IMG/VR virus record: IMGVR_UViG_3300025117_000102
Span: 1-47,543 of that record
Length of the DNA stretch: 47,543 bases
Origin: a virus
Strand: one strand, 5' to 3'
Numbering within the stretch: the stretch's first letter is position 1; every line of letters starts with the position of its first letter. Positions 16,576 to 25,334 of this stretch are shown one piece after another. The position numbers and the translations under genes were made by a program. The notes under the pieces were generated by a model, which had not been told where the DNA came from, searched no databases, and was given only the letters and a program-made list of their open reading frames with translations.

Positions 16576-18667
16576 CATTTTCCAGAACGGATTTAACTAC
16601 AATCTTTCCAAACCGCCGCTACTCCCGCCGACGGCTTTTGGCAGGTCGAACTTCTACAATGGAACAGACCCGAGCAAGGTTGGTTTTGGCGATCCGTTTT
16701 TCGGGAAATCTAAAGTCGGACAAAGCACTTTCTCGGTAAAACCAGGTGAGAGTGTCCAAGAGAGAATCAACGAAGCCAAGGATAAAGGCGGCGGAGTTAT
16801 TTACCTTGATGTCGGTACTTTCTATCTCGATGCCGACCTCATTCTTTACTCAAACATAACCCTGCGTGGGGCGAGTGGTGGTGCGACGACTATCGACTTC
16901 GGTGGCGGGGCTTACTCGGTACGGATTGAAGGAGACAATGCCTACTCAACCGGGACAGTAACGACCGTAAAAGACTCGGTTACGATAACCGGCTCTGGGA
17001 CAACTTGGACGAGTGACATGGTTGGACAGACAATTCTCGTCGACGGAAATGTCTACACGGTAACGACCTTTAACTCTAGTACCTCTCTCGACCTGGATAT
17101 TGGCGTCGTTACTGCTGGGGCGGCGGGGCTTTCGTATGTGATCGCTGACTTCATAGAATCTGTAAAGATCGAGGATCTAACCATCTATAATTCCTCAGTC
17201 AATCCGCTCGAAACAAGGTACGGATATTTTATTACACTCAATCTTGTAAACATTGATACTGGCGTCACTGGCTGGAATTGTCAGGATACATTCGCTCCAC
17301 AATTCATCAACTGTAATGTCTACGGATGCACCACAGGAATCAGTCTTTCCAACTGTTATTTTTATACTTTCGGTACCTTTTCAGTAGCGAACTGTACAGG
17401 GGTTGGGATGCTGTTTGCGACGACCGGAAACGCAACCATGTATGACTTTGCAGTTTCTAACAATGGTGGGGTTGGCATGAAATTTACTGGGACAAATATA
17501 CTCGAGTTGGTTTCCTTCACGGCTGACAGCAACGGCTCACATGGAATCGAATGTGTTGCTACATGCGACAACATAACCTTTAATGGTGGATACATCGACA
17601 ACAACACTGGCGATGGGGTAAAACTGACGGCAACGAGCGATGAAAACACTTTTGCCCAGTGTAACTTTACAAATAACGGCGGATACGGATTTAATATTGC
17701 CGCCTCTTCATGTGACAATAATATATTCGGTCTAAATGTAATCACTGGGAACACTTCGGGAACTCATGTAGACAACGGTACAGGTACGGTACTCCGGGCG
17801 AATGTTGGAATCGCTGACAATAACCTGATCGAAGGTGAGATGGTCAATGGTAAAATCTCTGTAACGGTTTCGAGCAATGACATTACCCTGGCACTGAAAA
17901 CAATTGCGGGAACCGACCCATCGGCAAGTAACCCAGTTTTTGTTGTCCTAGACGGAGTAACAAGGTCAGTCACCGGAGCGCTATCTAAAACACTGGCCGA
18001 TGGAACAAACTGGTTTAATTCCGGTTCGACAGAAATCGGTACTCAGGAAGTCGATTACTTTGCTGGTCTCGGGTATAACTCGACCGATGGTGTGTACATA
18101 GGATTTGCTAGAAGACCGAATCTAAACGCCATTGAACTCCAGACGGGTACATCGACAGCCGAAAACTACTGGGCTGGCTCTCAAACGACTTTTGGATCGA
18201 CCGACCCAATTGCTTGTATCGGTAGGTTTGCCGCGACGCTCTCACTTACCGGGACTGGTCACCTATGGACGGTTCCAACATTTACTCGGGTCAACCTCAT
18301 CCAAGAGCCTATAAACGAAACAAGAAACCTTACCTTCACTATCACCCCATCCGGAAATATGACCGTTGCCAGTACGGTAACGAACCTGGCTCGGTACAAG
18401 CTCTCCGGAGACCGCTGTATCGTTGACTTTAATTTCACTGTAACCACGAGCGCCGGGCCTGGGACAGAAATTCGCTTTAACTACCCGATGGCACCTGACG
18501 ATGGGACGGTAAGCTATGGCTGGGCGATTGTTGCACAAGACTCGACAAATGTGGCTGGGTTCGCGTTTTTTGAGTCGAGCAAGATTGCCTGCCGATCCTA
18601 CAACTCTGGAAACTGGGGAACAGGGGCCGGTCGCGGCCCGGAAGGGGTAATCGAATACGGAATCTAA
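16565..18667 (+). CDS. Beta-helix tailspike (pectate-lyase-like)
   Basis: A 700-aa tailspike. After an N-terminal ~55-residue particle-binding part comes the classic start of a right-handed beta-helix (VQERINEAKDKGGGVIYLD, then LYSNITLRG and TTIDFGG). Parallel-helix rungs rich in Asn and Gly follow (CTTGISLSNC, CTGVGML, DSNGSHGIECV). The C-terminal ~200 residues look like a separate trimerisation or receptor-binding domain. Such spikes bind and often cleave host capsule or O-antigen. Catalytic residues cannot be picked by eye. Confidence 0.82.
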   Translation: MQNNIFQNGFNYNLSKPPLLPPTAFGRSNFYNGTDPSKVGFGDPFFGKSKVGQSTFSVKPGESVQERINEAKDKGGGVIYLDVGTFYLDADLILYSNITLRGASGGATTIDFGGGAYSVRIEGDNAYSTGTVTTVKDSVTITGSGTTWTSDMVGQTILVDGNVYTVTTFNSSTSLDLDIGVVTAGAAGLSYVIADFIESVKIEDLTIYNSSVNPLETRYGYFITLNLVNIDTGVTGWNCQDTFAPQFINCNVYGCTTGISLSNCYFYTFGTFSVANCTGVGMLFATTGNATMYDFAVSNNGGVGMKFTGTNILELVSFTADSNGSHGIECVATCDNITFNGGYIDNNTGDGVKLTATSDENTFAQCNFTNNGGYGFNIAASSCDNNIFGLNVITGNTSGTHVDNGTGTVLRANVGIADNNLIEGEMVNGKISVTVSSNDITLALKTIAGTDPSASNPVFVVLDGVTRSVTGALSKTLADGTNWFNSGSTEIGTQEVDYFAGLGYNSTDGVYIGFARRPNLNAIELQTGTSTAENYWAGSQTTFGSTDPIACIGRFAATLSLTGTGHLWTVPTFTRVNLIQEPINETRNLTFTITPSGNMTVASTVTNLARYKLSGDRCIVDFNFTVTTSAGPGTEIRFNYPMAPDDGTVSYGWAIVAQDSTNVAGFAFFESSKIACRSYNSGNWGTGAGRGPEGVIEYGI

Positions 18668-18678
18668 TTGACATCGAC

Positions 18679-18708
18679 TTGAAAACATAGCGGAAATAGT
18701 AGTAAGAT
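18679..18708 (+). promoter_or_regulatory. Candidate promoter for the ejection-protein block
   Basis: TTGAAA (18679-18684), an 18-nt spacer and TAAGAT (18703-18708) lie in the ~100-base gap after the tailspike. A TTGACA at 18668 has no -10 at the right distance. The leader carries the CTTCCTTCCAC box (18734-18744), and CCACA/TGTGG can pair so that the GTG start falls in the stem. Confidence 0.45.
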
Positions 18709-18764
18709 TAAAGAAATAACATACGCAGTAATTCTTCCTTCCACAGTTATGGCGTCCCCTTATT

Positions 18765-20054
18765 GTGGCTATATCCTCAGATGCGAAAAAGGCACTATCC
18801 AAGCTCCCACAAGCAGCTCAGGATTTTATCACCTCTCAGAGTTACGGTGGTAATCTAACCTCGGGGGAAGTTTCAAAGTTTTATTCCACATGGAACGCTG
18901 CCGAAACCTCTCGACAGCAGAAGTCCGCTGCGCTCGACGCTAAGGCTCCTGATTTCCTTAAAAACGACCCATCATACCAGAAGCTGACTGCCGATCAGAA
19001 GGAAATCGCGATTTACAATTACGAAGTCCAGAAATCGAACAATCAGCAGAAAATTGACGCTCTCAACAAGGCCCTTGAAATGGCCACCGCTCAGGCCGAC
19101 CCCTACTGGCGACAGGTCATCCGTATCGCCCAGATGGAGGTTTCTAACGGGCTGGCTGACATTCAGGGTGATTTCGCTGCCCAGAATGAGAACATCAAGA
19201 ATACAATAAAGTACATCCAAGAGGACTTAGCCACGAATAAGGGAAACATCAGCCTCGAACAACAGGCTGAAATCGCCTCTCTTGCCGCCGACCTAACAGA
19301 CCGACAGAAGACCTTTGAACTGAATATGGGGAAACTTGGGGCGCAAAAGGCCTCTCAGTTAGATGCTTTGGAACTCACCTATTCCAAGAACATCGATGAC
19401 ATCCAGAGAAATACTGATTTCACACAGGAAGAAAAGACCGCGGCTCTAGATAAGATAAATCGAGACTTCACCGTCCAGAGAGAAAACCTCGTCGGTCAGG
19501 CCGCAGACGCTGGGATGACCTTTTCAACGAAGCGGAAAATCGCCGAACAACGACTCGCCGAAGATAACAAAGGTTTAGTTGAATCCACCCAGAGACAGTA
19601 CAACAACCAACTAGCTCAACTGGAAGTTGACAGGAACTTCATCACGGCTCAGAAAGGCCAACAGACGGGGAATATCGAGCAAGACTTCCAGTTCAATACT
19701 GAACAGCAGAGACAGGCTCAGGAAACCGCTGCAAGACTCATCCAGGAACATAGAGACAAAGTCCAAAGACAGTACTCGGCTCAGATTGCGGAACTGGAAA
19801 CCGGAGCTGCTCGTGGTGATACGCAGGCTCAGGCCCAACTAGCTGACCTTCAACGGAAACTCCGGTCTTCGTTGGCTTCAGCAGGTCTCGCGGCTGAGAA
19901 ATACTTGGGTTCTGAAAACCTCCCTACTGGGGCTCCTTCAATCGGTGGGGTGACTGGTCAAATCTACGAAGACAAGACTAAAGATATTGCTCAGCGTCAG
20001 GATGCTATCTATGGCGATCTGACTCAGCGTTCACTCAATTACCAACCGCTCTAG
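18765..20054 (+). CDS. Large coiled-coil protein, likely ejection protein
   Basis: A 429-aa protein starting at GTG 18765. It is Gln-, Lys- and Glu-rich with long predicted coiled coils (about residues 95-390) and no membrane segment. Position after the tailspike and size fit internal virion or ejection proteins of podoviruses, which leave the capsid with the DNA and build a channel through the envelope. No sequence family recognised. Confidence 0.6.
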   Translation: MAISSDAKKALSKLPQAAQDFITSQSYGGNLTSGEVSKFYSTWNAAETSRQQKSAALDAKAPDFLKNDPSYQKLTADQKEIAIYNYEVQKSNNQQKIDALNKALEMATAQADPYWRQVIRIAQMEVSNGLADIQGDFAAQNENIKNTIKYIQEDLATNKGNISLEQQAEIASLAADLTDRQKTFELNMGKLGAQKASQLDALELTYSKNIDDIQRNTDFTQEEKTAALDKINRDFTVQRENLVGQAADAGMTFSTKRKIAEQRLAEDNKGLVESTQRQYNNQLAQLEVDRNFITAQKGQQTGNIEQDFQFNTEQQRQAQETAARLIQEHRDKVQRQYSAQIAELETGAARGDTQAQAQLADLQRKLRSSLASAGLAAEKYLGSENLPTGAPSIGGVTGQIYEDKTKDIAQRQDAIYGDLTQRSLNYQPL

Positions 20055-20055
20055 T

Positions 20056-20748
20056 ATGGCTGAACTTCAAAACACTCTTACAGGTACGCTGAATCCACAG
20101 CCAGCCGTCCCGCCCATGCCGACGGGTCTTCAGGTTCCTGAGACACCGCAAAACATCACTGACAAGAATATCGGTGGTGCCATAAACACCCTTCAAGGGG
20201 CTCAAGCATCACCAAACTCTCTCATCGACTTTCAGAAGGTCATGCAGCTGACCTCTCAACAGGCATACAAAGAACGACAGACTTCGGAGATGGAAGTCGA
20301 GGGAAAGGCCTTTGACCCGACCAAAGTTTCCGGTGGGACATTCGCCTCAATCATTTCGAACCTCGAAGCTCAAAGAGGGGGAGATGTAGGAAAGATTTAC
20401 GCCTCTACTCTCAATGCCTATGCTTCGGCCCAGGAACAAATCACCAATCGACTGCAATTCTTACAGGGTTTGAAACAAGCTCAAGACCAGTTTAAGGCTG
20501 AACTAAAGCTCAAAAAGGACGCGATGAAGGCCGATAAAAAGATGGCCAAGAAGCAGTACTCATTGGAAATAAAGAAACTCAATCAAGCACAAGCCCAGTG
20601 GGAAAAAGAATTCGCCCTCGCCCAGTATAAGGCAAATACGGCAAAGAATACTGCCAACATTTATCCAGATACCGGGGACTATAAGTCTTCCTATACACCA
20701 TCGTACAGTCCGCAAGTACAGGCTTCTTTTAATCCAGATAGTTATTAA
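20056..20748 (+). CDS. Likely internal virion protein (230 aa)
   Basis: A 230-aa protein with a Pro-rich N terminus (PQPAVPPMPTGLQVP), a helical middle and a Lys-rich coiled region (about 150-200, ELKLKKDAMKADKKMAKKQY). Starts TAGTATG after the coiled-coil protein. Lies within a three-gene block that looks like ejection proteins. Function inferred from position only. Confidence 0.55.
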   Translation: MAELQNTLTGTLNPQPAVPPMPTGLQVPETPQNITDKNIGGAINTLQGAQASPNSLIDFQKVMQLTSQQAYKERQTSEMEVEGKAFDPTKVSGGTFASIISNLEAQRGGDVGKIYASTLNAYASAQEQITNRLQFLQGLKQAQDQFKAELKLKKDAMKADKKMAKKQYSLEIKKLNQAQAQWEKEFALAQYKANTAKNTANIYPDTGDYKSSYTPSYSPQVQASFNPDSY

Positions 20749-20750
20749 TT

Positions 20751-23069
20751 ATGGCTGACCAGACATTACAAAACACGCTTCAGACTGGAAGTGCCCAGGA
20801 CAAAAAGAAAGCCTACGACCCAAAACGGCGGCGAGCCATGATGGATATGCTGAACTCTGGTGAAGACCCAGGGTTTGTAAAGTACAACCATGTCATGCAC
20901 GGGTACGACCAGGCTGAAGCCGAAGATGCGATCAATACTTACTACCAAGTAACCGGGAAGAAAAATCCACTCGGAACGAAACCGTCTGATAACATCGACC
21001 TATCTGGTGCTTCGGCGTTGGAACGACAGAGTGTCGCCGATATGGACTCAACCATTCAGATGGCTAAAGAGGCTCAAACAATGGCTAAGTTTTCATCGAC
21101 TGGTCCACTCGCAGGGAGAGCACAGCAAGTAGAAAGTTCCCTTCCAGGCGGTGGGGACAAGGAGTTCAACGAACTCAACGCCAAACTCAGCAATATCAAG
21201 TCAAACTTCATGAAGGCACTGTCTGGTGCGGCTGTGAGTGAGCAAGAAGTCAAGCGCCTTTCAAAGTTTCTTCCAGATGTTACCGATCAAGAGGAAGTCA
21301 TACAGATTAAACTCGAAGCGCTAGCAAGCGAACTTGAAACAAGAAAGAAGAACACTCTCAAATCACTTGGTATTGATACCGAAGGAACGGCCCCGGAACA
21401 GCCAGCTCAAAAGTCTGTAGACGACCAAGCATACGAATGGCTGCAATCAAACCCAGAAGACCCAAGAGCGGAGAAGATACGCGCCAAACTAGAGTCAAAA
21501 GGCTATCAGCCAGTTCAAACTGCACCAGAAGAGCCGGTTCAAGAATCTCCTCTCGTAGACCCCGATACAGGAGAAATAAAGAGTAAAGGATTCTTTGAAA
21601 CAATCGGTGAAGAAGTGCCTAAGTTTTTCGGTTCAGTCGCTGGTAGGGTGGGAGACGCTATGGGCGATGTTGAAGCTGAAGCGGCACAAGGAAAAGCTCC
21701 TAGTCTCACTGGACGGGCTGGGCTTCGGGCTGCCGGAGTGGTGGCTGGAACGGTGAGTGATGCTTTTAAAGCTGTCTTTAATATCGGTGTCTCCGCTCTC
21801 CCGGATGAAGTCAGAGATACCGCTGGAAAAACAATGGAAGCCGTCCTTGCAACCGACACTGGGAAAGCCGGACTCTTTGCGTTGCAGCAGGGTCAGGAAG
21901 CGTTTGAAGACTTCAAATCCAGAAACCCAGAAATTGCTAAAGACATCGAGGATGTGGCCAATATCGCTATGGCCATCCCGGCCGGAAAGGTACTCGGTGG
22001 GGTCACGAAAGAAGGAAAGAATATCGTTGGGGATACAGCCAAAGTCACAAACACAATCATCGGTAAAGAACCTGTTGCCAAAGCGAACGATATGATTTTC
22101 CGGGCCGTGAAGCCAAGCGTTACGGGTGGGAAGAAAATCAATCAGGTCAAACAAACGATGGAGACCGCGACTCGTGAGTTGGTTGATCGTGGATATTCTC
22201 CAAAGAACTTTCAAGAATACGCCGAATCTCTCACGAAAGCGAAGGCTGATGTTTGGAAAGAAGTCGAAGCACAAGTAGGCGCCTCTGGTGCTCGGGTAAA
22301 TCTCAGGTCTATTGCTGACGAAGTCACTGCTATGGCAGACGATGCCACCATCGGTCGGGTTGATCCAAACGCAGCCAAGCGAATCAAGAAAATCGCTGAT
22401 TCACTTGTTTCACAAGGCGACGATGTCTCAGTAGCCGAAGCCGAATCTCTCAAGCAATACATCAATGGGGAACTCAAGGGAACCTTTGGGAAGTTCAACC
22501 TCTCAGCCTCAGAAACGAACGCTAAGAAGCTCATTACTGCAAAGTTGGGTCAACAGCTCGATGAAGTACTTTCAAGCGTTCCTGGCGAATTTTCAGGCCT
22601 TAAGAAGGCCTATGGAGCTCTCTCTCAAGCCGAAGAAGAAGCCATGAAACGGCTCGTCGTCTTTGGTCGTCAGAATCCAGCGTCTCTAGTGGAAAGCTTC
22701 AGCAAGATTTCCGGTATCGGTAACATCATAAAAGGTATTGTCACTGCCTCTCCGGCTGATGTGGCTCGGGGGGCTGGAGAAATCGTCCTTGGGAAGATGC
22801 AGAAATCAGCCAACAGTGCTGACGACATGATCCGAAAAGCCTTTGAAGGGATTAAAGGTTCTGAGGAAGGATTCAAGAGCAAGCTCTTCAATGTCCGTCC
22901 CGGTATGAATACTGTCAGCACCGAGAACATCACTGGATTAAACGAAGCCATCACTCAGACTACTAAGAACCTCGAAACAGCTACTAAAAGAGGCGCTACT
23001 AAAAGTGTCATTAGTAAGTTAAACAAGCAGTTAGATGAACTGTATAAAAAGCGTGGGAGCTTAAAGTAA
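20751..23069 (+). CDS. Largest protein, likely ejection protein (772 aa)
   Basis: A 772-aa, mostly helical protein. Residues 1-240 are acidic and soluble with a PEQPAQ linker. About residues 300-450 contain Gly/Ala-rich amphipathic stretches (AGVVAGTVSDAFKAVFNIGVS, VANIAMAIPAGKVLGGV) that could insert into membranes. The C-terminal half is helical with a final Lys-rich coil. This mix is typical of large ejection proteins. No lytic transglycosylase motif was found inside it. Confidence 0.58.
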   Translation: MADQTLQNTLQTGSAQDKKKAYDPKRRRAMMDMLNSGEDPGFVKYNHVMHGYDQAEAEDAINTYYQVTGKKNPLGTKPSDNIDLSGASALERQSVADMDSTIQMAKEAQTMAKFSSTGPLAGRAQQVESSLPGGGDKEFNELNAKLSNIKSNFMKALSGAAVSEQEVKRLSKFLPDVTDQEEVIQIKLEALASELETRKKNTLKSLGIDTEGTAPEQPAQKSVDDQAYEWLQSNPEDPRAEKIRAKLESKGYQPVQTAPEEPVQESPLVDPDTGEIKSKGFFETIGEEVPKFFGSVAGRVGDAMGDVEAEAAQGKAPSLTGRAGLRAAGVVAGTVSDAFKAVFNIGVSALPDEVRDTAGKTMEAVLATDTGKAGLFALQQGQEAFEDFKSRNPEIAKDIEDVANIAMAIPAGKVLGGVTKEGKNIVGDTAKVTNTIIGKEPVAKANDMIFRAVKPSVTGGKKINQVKQTMETATRELVDRGYSPKNFQEYAESLTKAKADVWKEVEAQVGASGARVNLRSIADEVTAMADDATIGRVDPNAAKRIKKIADSLVSQGDDVSVAEAESLKQYINGELKGTFGKFNLSASETNAKKLITAKLGQQLDEVLSSVPGEFSGLKKAYGALSQAEEEAMKRLVVFGRQNPASLVESFSKISGIGNIIKGIVTASPADVARGAGEIVLGKMQKSANSADDMIRKAFEGIKGSEEGFKSKLFNVRPGMNTVSTENITGLNEAITQTTKNLETATKRGATKSVISKLNKQLDELYKKRGSLK

Positions 23070-23073
23070 CCAT

Positions 23074-23295
23074 ATGCCAAGAAAAACAGCAGGCAAGCTA
23101 TTGCCTCGAAAGGTAGCCAAGAGTGCCAAGCAGATTGCAGCAGCCACGAAGACTATTCTCAATTATGAGAAAGTCCAAGCCTATAAGAACCGGGTTTCAG
23201 ATAACCTCGAAGTGTTCTTCATGGGATTTGTAACTGGATTCGCTGTGTGTTTTATAGCAGCACTTATTTCTGTCAGCATTGCTCTAAATGTTTAA
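23074..23295 (+). CDS. Small membrane protein (73 aa)
   Basis: A 73-aa protein with a strongly basic N-terminal half (PRKTAGKLLPRKVAKSAK) and one hydrophobic segment at about residues 47-70 (FFMGFVTGFAVCFIAALI). The topology resembles a small anchor or lysis regulator. Its last 23 bases overlap the antisense HNH gene. Confidence 0.65.
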   Translation: MPRKTAGKLLPRKVAKSAKQIAAATKTILNYEKVQAYKNRVSDNLEVFFMGFVTGFAVCFIAALISVSIALNV

Positions 23296-23716
23296 CTTTC
23301 TCCCATCTCTCTATCGAGTGCATACGACCATGAGAAGAAATGTCTATAACCTCTAGATTGTCTAGTCTATTGTCAGAACGATTGTGGTTAATATGGTGCA
23401 CATGCTCTTTCCTAGTAAGTTTCCTCCCAATATGTTGCTCCATTAGATAACGATGTTCCAAAACCTGAACTCCACCGATATGAATAAATCTGTACCCATC
23501 ACTTTTCCTAGTAGTTCCACCCTTCCAATTATGATTCTTTTCTCCAGTATGCTCTCCCTTCTTAAACTTAGTGCTGTTTGTTGCGAGGTTCCCGAGCACT
23601 TTCCCCATACAGATTTTAGAGCAATACCGAAAGCCATCCTGTCTGTGGAGCACAACATACTTACCAGTCTTACAGAATACACAATGCATTATTTTCCCTG
23701 TTTTCTTACGCCCCAT
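23273..23716 (-). CDS. HNH homing endonuclease, antisense
   Basis: A 147-aa protein. N-terminal zinc knuckle (CVFC near 12-15, then YCSKIC), a middle KGGTTRKSDGYRFIHIGG block and the HNH core HVHHINHNRSDNRLDNLEVI near residues 104-123. This is the common phage free-standing HNH group. It starts at ATG 23716 (actATG on its strand). Like the other HNH gene it runs against its neighbours and overlaps the 3' end of the gene upstream. Confidence 0.92.
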   Translation of the reverse strand: MGRKKTGKIMHCVFCKTGKYVVLHRQDGFRYCSKICMGKVLGNLATNSTKFKKGEHTGEKNHNWKGGTTRKSDGYRFIHIGGVQVLEHRYLMEQHIGRKLTRKEHVHHINHNRSDNRLDNLEVIDISSHGRMHSIERWEKVKHLEQC

Positions 23717-23740
23717 AGTAAATTAAGTTAATTGTATAAT

Positions 23741-23827
23741 ATGACTATAGCACCAGTAAGTAGAAGAAAGCAATATCAAGTCGCCGGAGCCTGTGCCTTG
23801 TTTATCGTGCATGTTTTGAGTGTATGA
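23741..23827 (+). CDS. Tiny membrane peptide (28 aa)
   Basis: A 28-aa ORF starting taatATG and ending ATGA with the next gene. The C-terminal half is hydrophobic (VAGACALFIVHVLSV) after a basic N terminus (SRRKQYQ). A TATAAT sits directly before the ATG, but with no matching -35. It is supported by the coupling alone. Confidence 0.45.
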   Translation: MTIAPVSRRKQYQVAGACALFIVHVLSV

Positions 23828-24273
23828 CCGAAGTAGAAAAGAAATTCGAGGAGCATCTCGAAGGATTCCCAGCGAGACAAAAGGAGATGCTTGAACGATT
23901 TGATGCTATATCAAAACAGATTTCTGTCGGCCTTACACATCCTGAGCCAGCCCCAAAGACAATCGCCATGATTGGCGCTATGGCCGACGACATGGCAGAG
24001 GTAAAAAAATTGAACGAAGAATGGAAGTCAGAAATACTCAGTAAATTCCAAGAACTCGTAGATAATAACAAGAGACAAAATCGGGTTCTCTTTGGCGATC
24101 CAGAAGACAAGGACGACAAGGGTATTCAGGGGATGGTGAAAGATATTCACACGAAGATTTCTGGTGAAGCTGGGTTCTGGGACAGGATTTTCTTCATCGC
24201 TAAGGTCGCCGGGTCTGTAACTGCTATCGGGTTTTTAATCACCGGAATCATTGCTTTCGTAAAGAAATACTAG
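23824..24273 (+). CDS. Coiled-coil protein with C-terminal membrane anchor
   Basis: A 149-aa protein. Residues 1-110 are charged helices (KKFEEHLEGFPARQKEML, MADDMAEVKKLNEEW) and residues about 123-146 form one membrane segment (FFIAKVAGSVTAIGFLITGIIAFV) followed by KKY. The topology fits haemolysin-XhlA-like or holin-accessory proteins and some tail-associated anchors. Placed between the ejection block and the early region. Function not assigned with confidence. Confidence 0.62.
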   Translation: MTEVEKKFEEHLEGFPARQKEMLERFDAISKQISVGLTHPEPAPKTIAMIGAMADDMAEVKKLNEEWKSEILSKFQELVDNNKRQNRVLFGDPEDKDDKGIQGMVKDIHTKISGEAGFWDRIFFIAKVAGSVTAIGFLITGIIAFVKKY

Positions 24274-24279
24274 GACTCC

Positions 24280-24318
24280 CCTGTCTGTCTTCAACGATAG
24301 ACAGGAGCGCCTTTCGGG
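24280..24318 (+). terminator. Hairpin after the membrane-anchor gene
   Basis: CCTGTCT (24280-24286) pairs with AGACAGG (24299-24305), with an outer CTCC/GGAG extension and a downstream GGGG able to pair with the leading CCCC. It lies directly after the stop codon at 24273. There is no long T-run, so termination efficiency is doubtful. Confidence 0.45.
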
Positions 24319-24374
24319 GTTAAATGGGGGGACATGGACTCCAGCCCCCACGCTCCGCCACTCATGGAGTTGTC

Positions 24375-24593
24375 ATGTATTGTGCTCAATGTAATAAGCC
24401 CTGCCCGTGGCCGTATGCCCGTGAAGCGGGTGGCCTCATCTTCGATACCCGGCAATGCTGGGAGAACTGGAGGAATCATGTCGCTCATTCGTCTAGCGGT
24501 CCAGGCTCATCTGGACAAGTCACGACTGACCATCCAGGAACTCCTGGAAGCGGCGTACTACAAGCGGTACGGCAAGCCGATGCCGCCGGATAG
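24375..24593 (+). CDS. Possible Cys-rich small protein in GC-rich cassette
   Basis: From ATG 24375 the frame reads MYCAQCNKPCPWPY then LIFDTRQCWENW, a plausible zinc-binding N terminus. The last ~35 codons overlap the next, better supported gene and look like noise (SSSGPGSSG), so the real product may end by frameshift or may not exist. GC content here is clearly above that of the neighbours. Confidence 0.35.
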   Translation: MYCAQCNKPCPWPYAREAGGLIFDTRQCWENWRNHVAHSSSGPGSSGQVTTDHPGTPGSGVLQAVRQADAAG

Positions 24594-24678
24594 TCTCCTT
24601 GAAGACATCCGTCGTTGGGAAGCGGGAGAAAACAATCTCCCCTACCTGTACGATTTCACTTTCGGAACAACCACATGA
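24478..24678 (+). CDS. Hypothetical protein (66 aa) with Shine-Dalgarno
   Basis: A 66-aa protein starting at ATG 24478, one of very few here with a textbook Shine-Dalgarno (GGAGG, 5-9 bases upstream). Contains LTIQELLEAAYYKRYGKPMP, an amphipathic helix followed by DSLLEDIRRWEAG. Base composition and start signal differ from the rest of the genome, which suggests recent acquisition. Ends just ahead of a strong terminator. Function unknown. Confidence 0.6.
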   Translation: MSLIRLAVQAHLDKSRLTIQELLEAAYYKRYGKPMPPDSLLEDIRRWEAGENNLPYLYDFTFGTTT

Positions 24679-24691
24679 GAAAGGAGGAATT

Positions 24692-24714
24692 GAGGCTCTA
24701 ATAAAGCCTCTTTT
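24692..24714 (+). terminator. Rho-independent terminator
   Basis: GAGGCT (24692-24697), a 7-base loop, AGCCTC (24705-24710), then TTTTACTTT. A perfect 6-bp stem with a T-run. It closes the virion/late block directly before the early promoter at 24725. Confidence 0.85.
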
Positions 24715-24724
24715 ACTTTGCCTA

Positions 24725-24753
24725 TTGACATGCCTTGTACATGCCTGTATACT
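24725..24753 (+). promoter_or_regulatory. Strong sigma-70 promoter (early)
   Basis: TTGACA (24725-24730), 17-nt spacer, TATACT (24748-24753). Start expected near 24760, 20 bases before the first early gene (24780). The same hexamers and spacing recur at 29824-29852. Confidence 0.88.
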
Positions 24754-24758
24754 ACAGG
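24744..24758 (+). promoter_or_regulatory. Operator-like palindrome over the -10
   Basis: CCTGTA (24744-24749), TAC, TACAGG (24753-24758) form a perfect 6-bp inverted repeat that covers the -10 and would block polymerase when bound. The first gene of the operon encodes a basic RHH-like protein, a natural candidate for self-repression. Confidence 0.6.
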
Positions 24759-24779
24759 TACTTAACCATTGAAAACAAT

Positions 24780-24956
24780 ATGCGCCAAGAACGATACACC
24801 GTAGCCCAGTTCCTCGGGAAGAGAGGCAAGAAGAAGATACAGAAACTCGATAAAGCCGCAAAAGAAAGAAACCTCTCAAGAAACCAGTTAGTCGAAGTGC
24901 TGGTAGACGATTTCCTAAGCCCAGTAATCCACGAACAGAAACTCTATGAACAGTAG
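24780..24956 (+). CDS. Small basic DNA-binding-like protein (58 aa)
   Basis: A 58-aa protein starting aatATG 24780; a longer in-frame start (24735) would lie before the predicted transcript start. The sequence YTVAQFLGKRGKKKIQKLDK, then RNLSRNQLVEVLVDDFL has the short strand-helix-turn-helix layout of ribbon-helix-helix regulators. As first gene behind an operator-bearing promoter, it may repress its own transcription. Assigned by pattern only. Confidence 0.6.
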   Translation: MRQERYTVAQFLGKRGKKKIQKLDKAAKERNLSRNQLVEVLVDDFLSPVIHEQKLYEQ

Positions 24957-25155
24957 AAATCCAGGCGAAGGACTCAAAATGGTACTAGACTCAGTGTTCA
25001 ATTTCCTCGGGGTACTAACATTTGCCGTCCTTGCGCTTGCTACCATGATACTGCTCTTCCCGGTCGCGCTTCTCACTCGTTTTGAGTCTCACTGGGAACG
25101 AGCCAAGAAGAAAGAGGACGACTGGATGAGTAGGAGAGAAAATTATCTTAAATAA
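24946..25155 (+). CDS. Single-pass membrane protein (69 aa)
   Basis: A 69-aa protein overlapping the upstream gene by 11 bases (ctctATG). One long hydrophobic segment at about residues 16-44 (VFNFLGVLTFAVLALATMILLF) followed by a charged tail (RAKKKEDDWMSRREN). Early phage membrane proteins often alter the host envelope or exclude other phages; nothing here decides which. Confidence 0.62.
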   Translation: MNSRNPGEGLKMVLDSVFNFLGVLTFAVLALATMILLFPVALLTRFESHWERAKKKEDDWMSRRENYLK

Positions 25156-25156
25156 T

Positions 25157-25333
25157 ATGCTCACCTCCCTCAGAATCTTCTGGAAACTCGACCTACGGAG
25201 ACTCGTCTGCCGGATCGTCAGGAACCACAAGAACAGGACAATCGTAGAAGGTAGAAACATGGCTCACTGCCCCGACTGTGGAAAAGTCCTCCGATACACC
25301 ATGATTAAACCGCCTATTTATAAGTGGAAGTAA
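25157..25333 (+). CDS. Small basic zinc-knuckle protein (58 aa)
   Basis: A 58-aa protein starting aatATG, with a basic N-terminal half (RIFWKLDLRRLVCRIVRN) and a single CPDCGK knuckle near residues 38-43. One zinc-knuckle could pair with the upstream Cys19 or dimerise. Coupled to both neighbours by TAAT-ATG. Confidence 0.6.
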   Translation: MLTSLRIFWKLDLRRLVCRIVRNHKNRTIVEGRNMAHCPDCGKVLRYTMIKPPIYKWK

Positions 25334-25334
25334 T

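Noticed and set aside
18749-18850. ATG 18749 as start of an ORF before the ejection block
   Set aside because: The frame stops after about 32 codons, while GTG 18765 opens the long coiled-coil gene.
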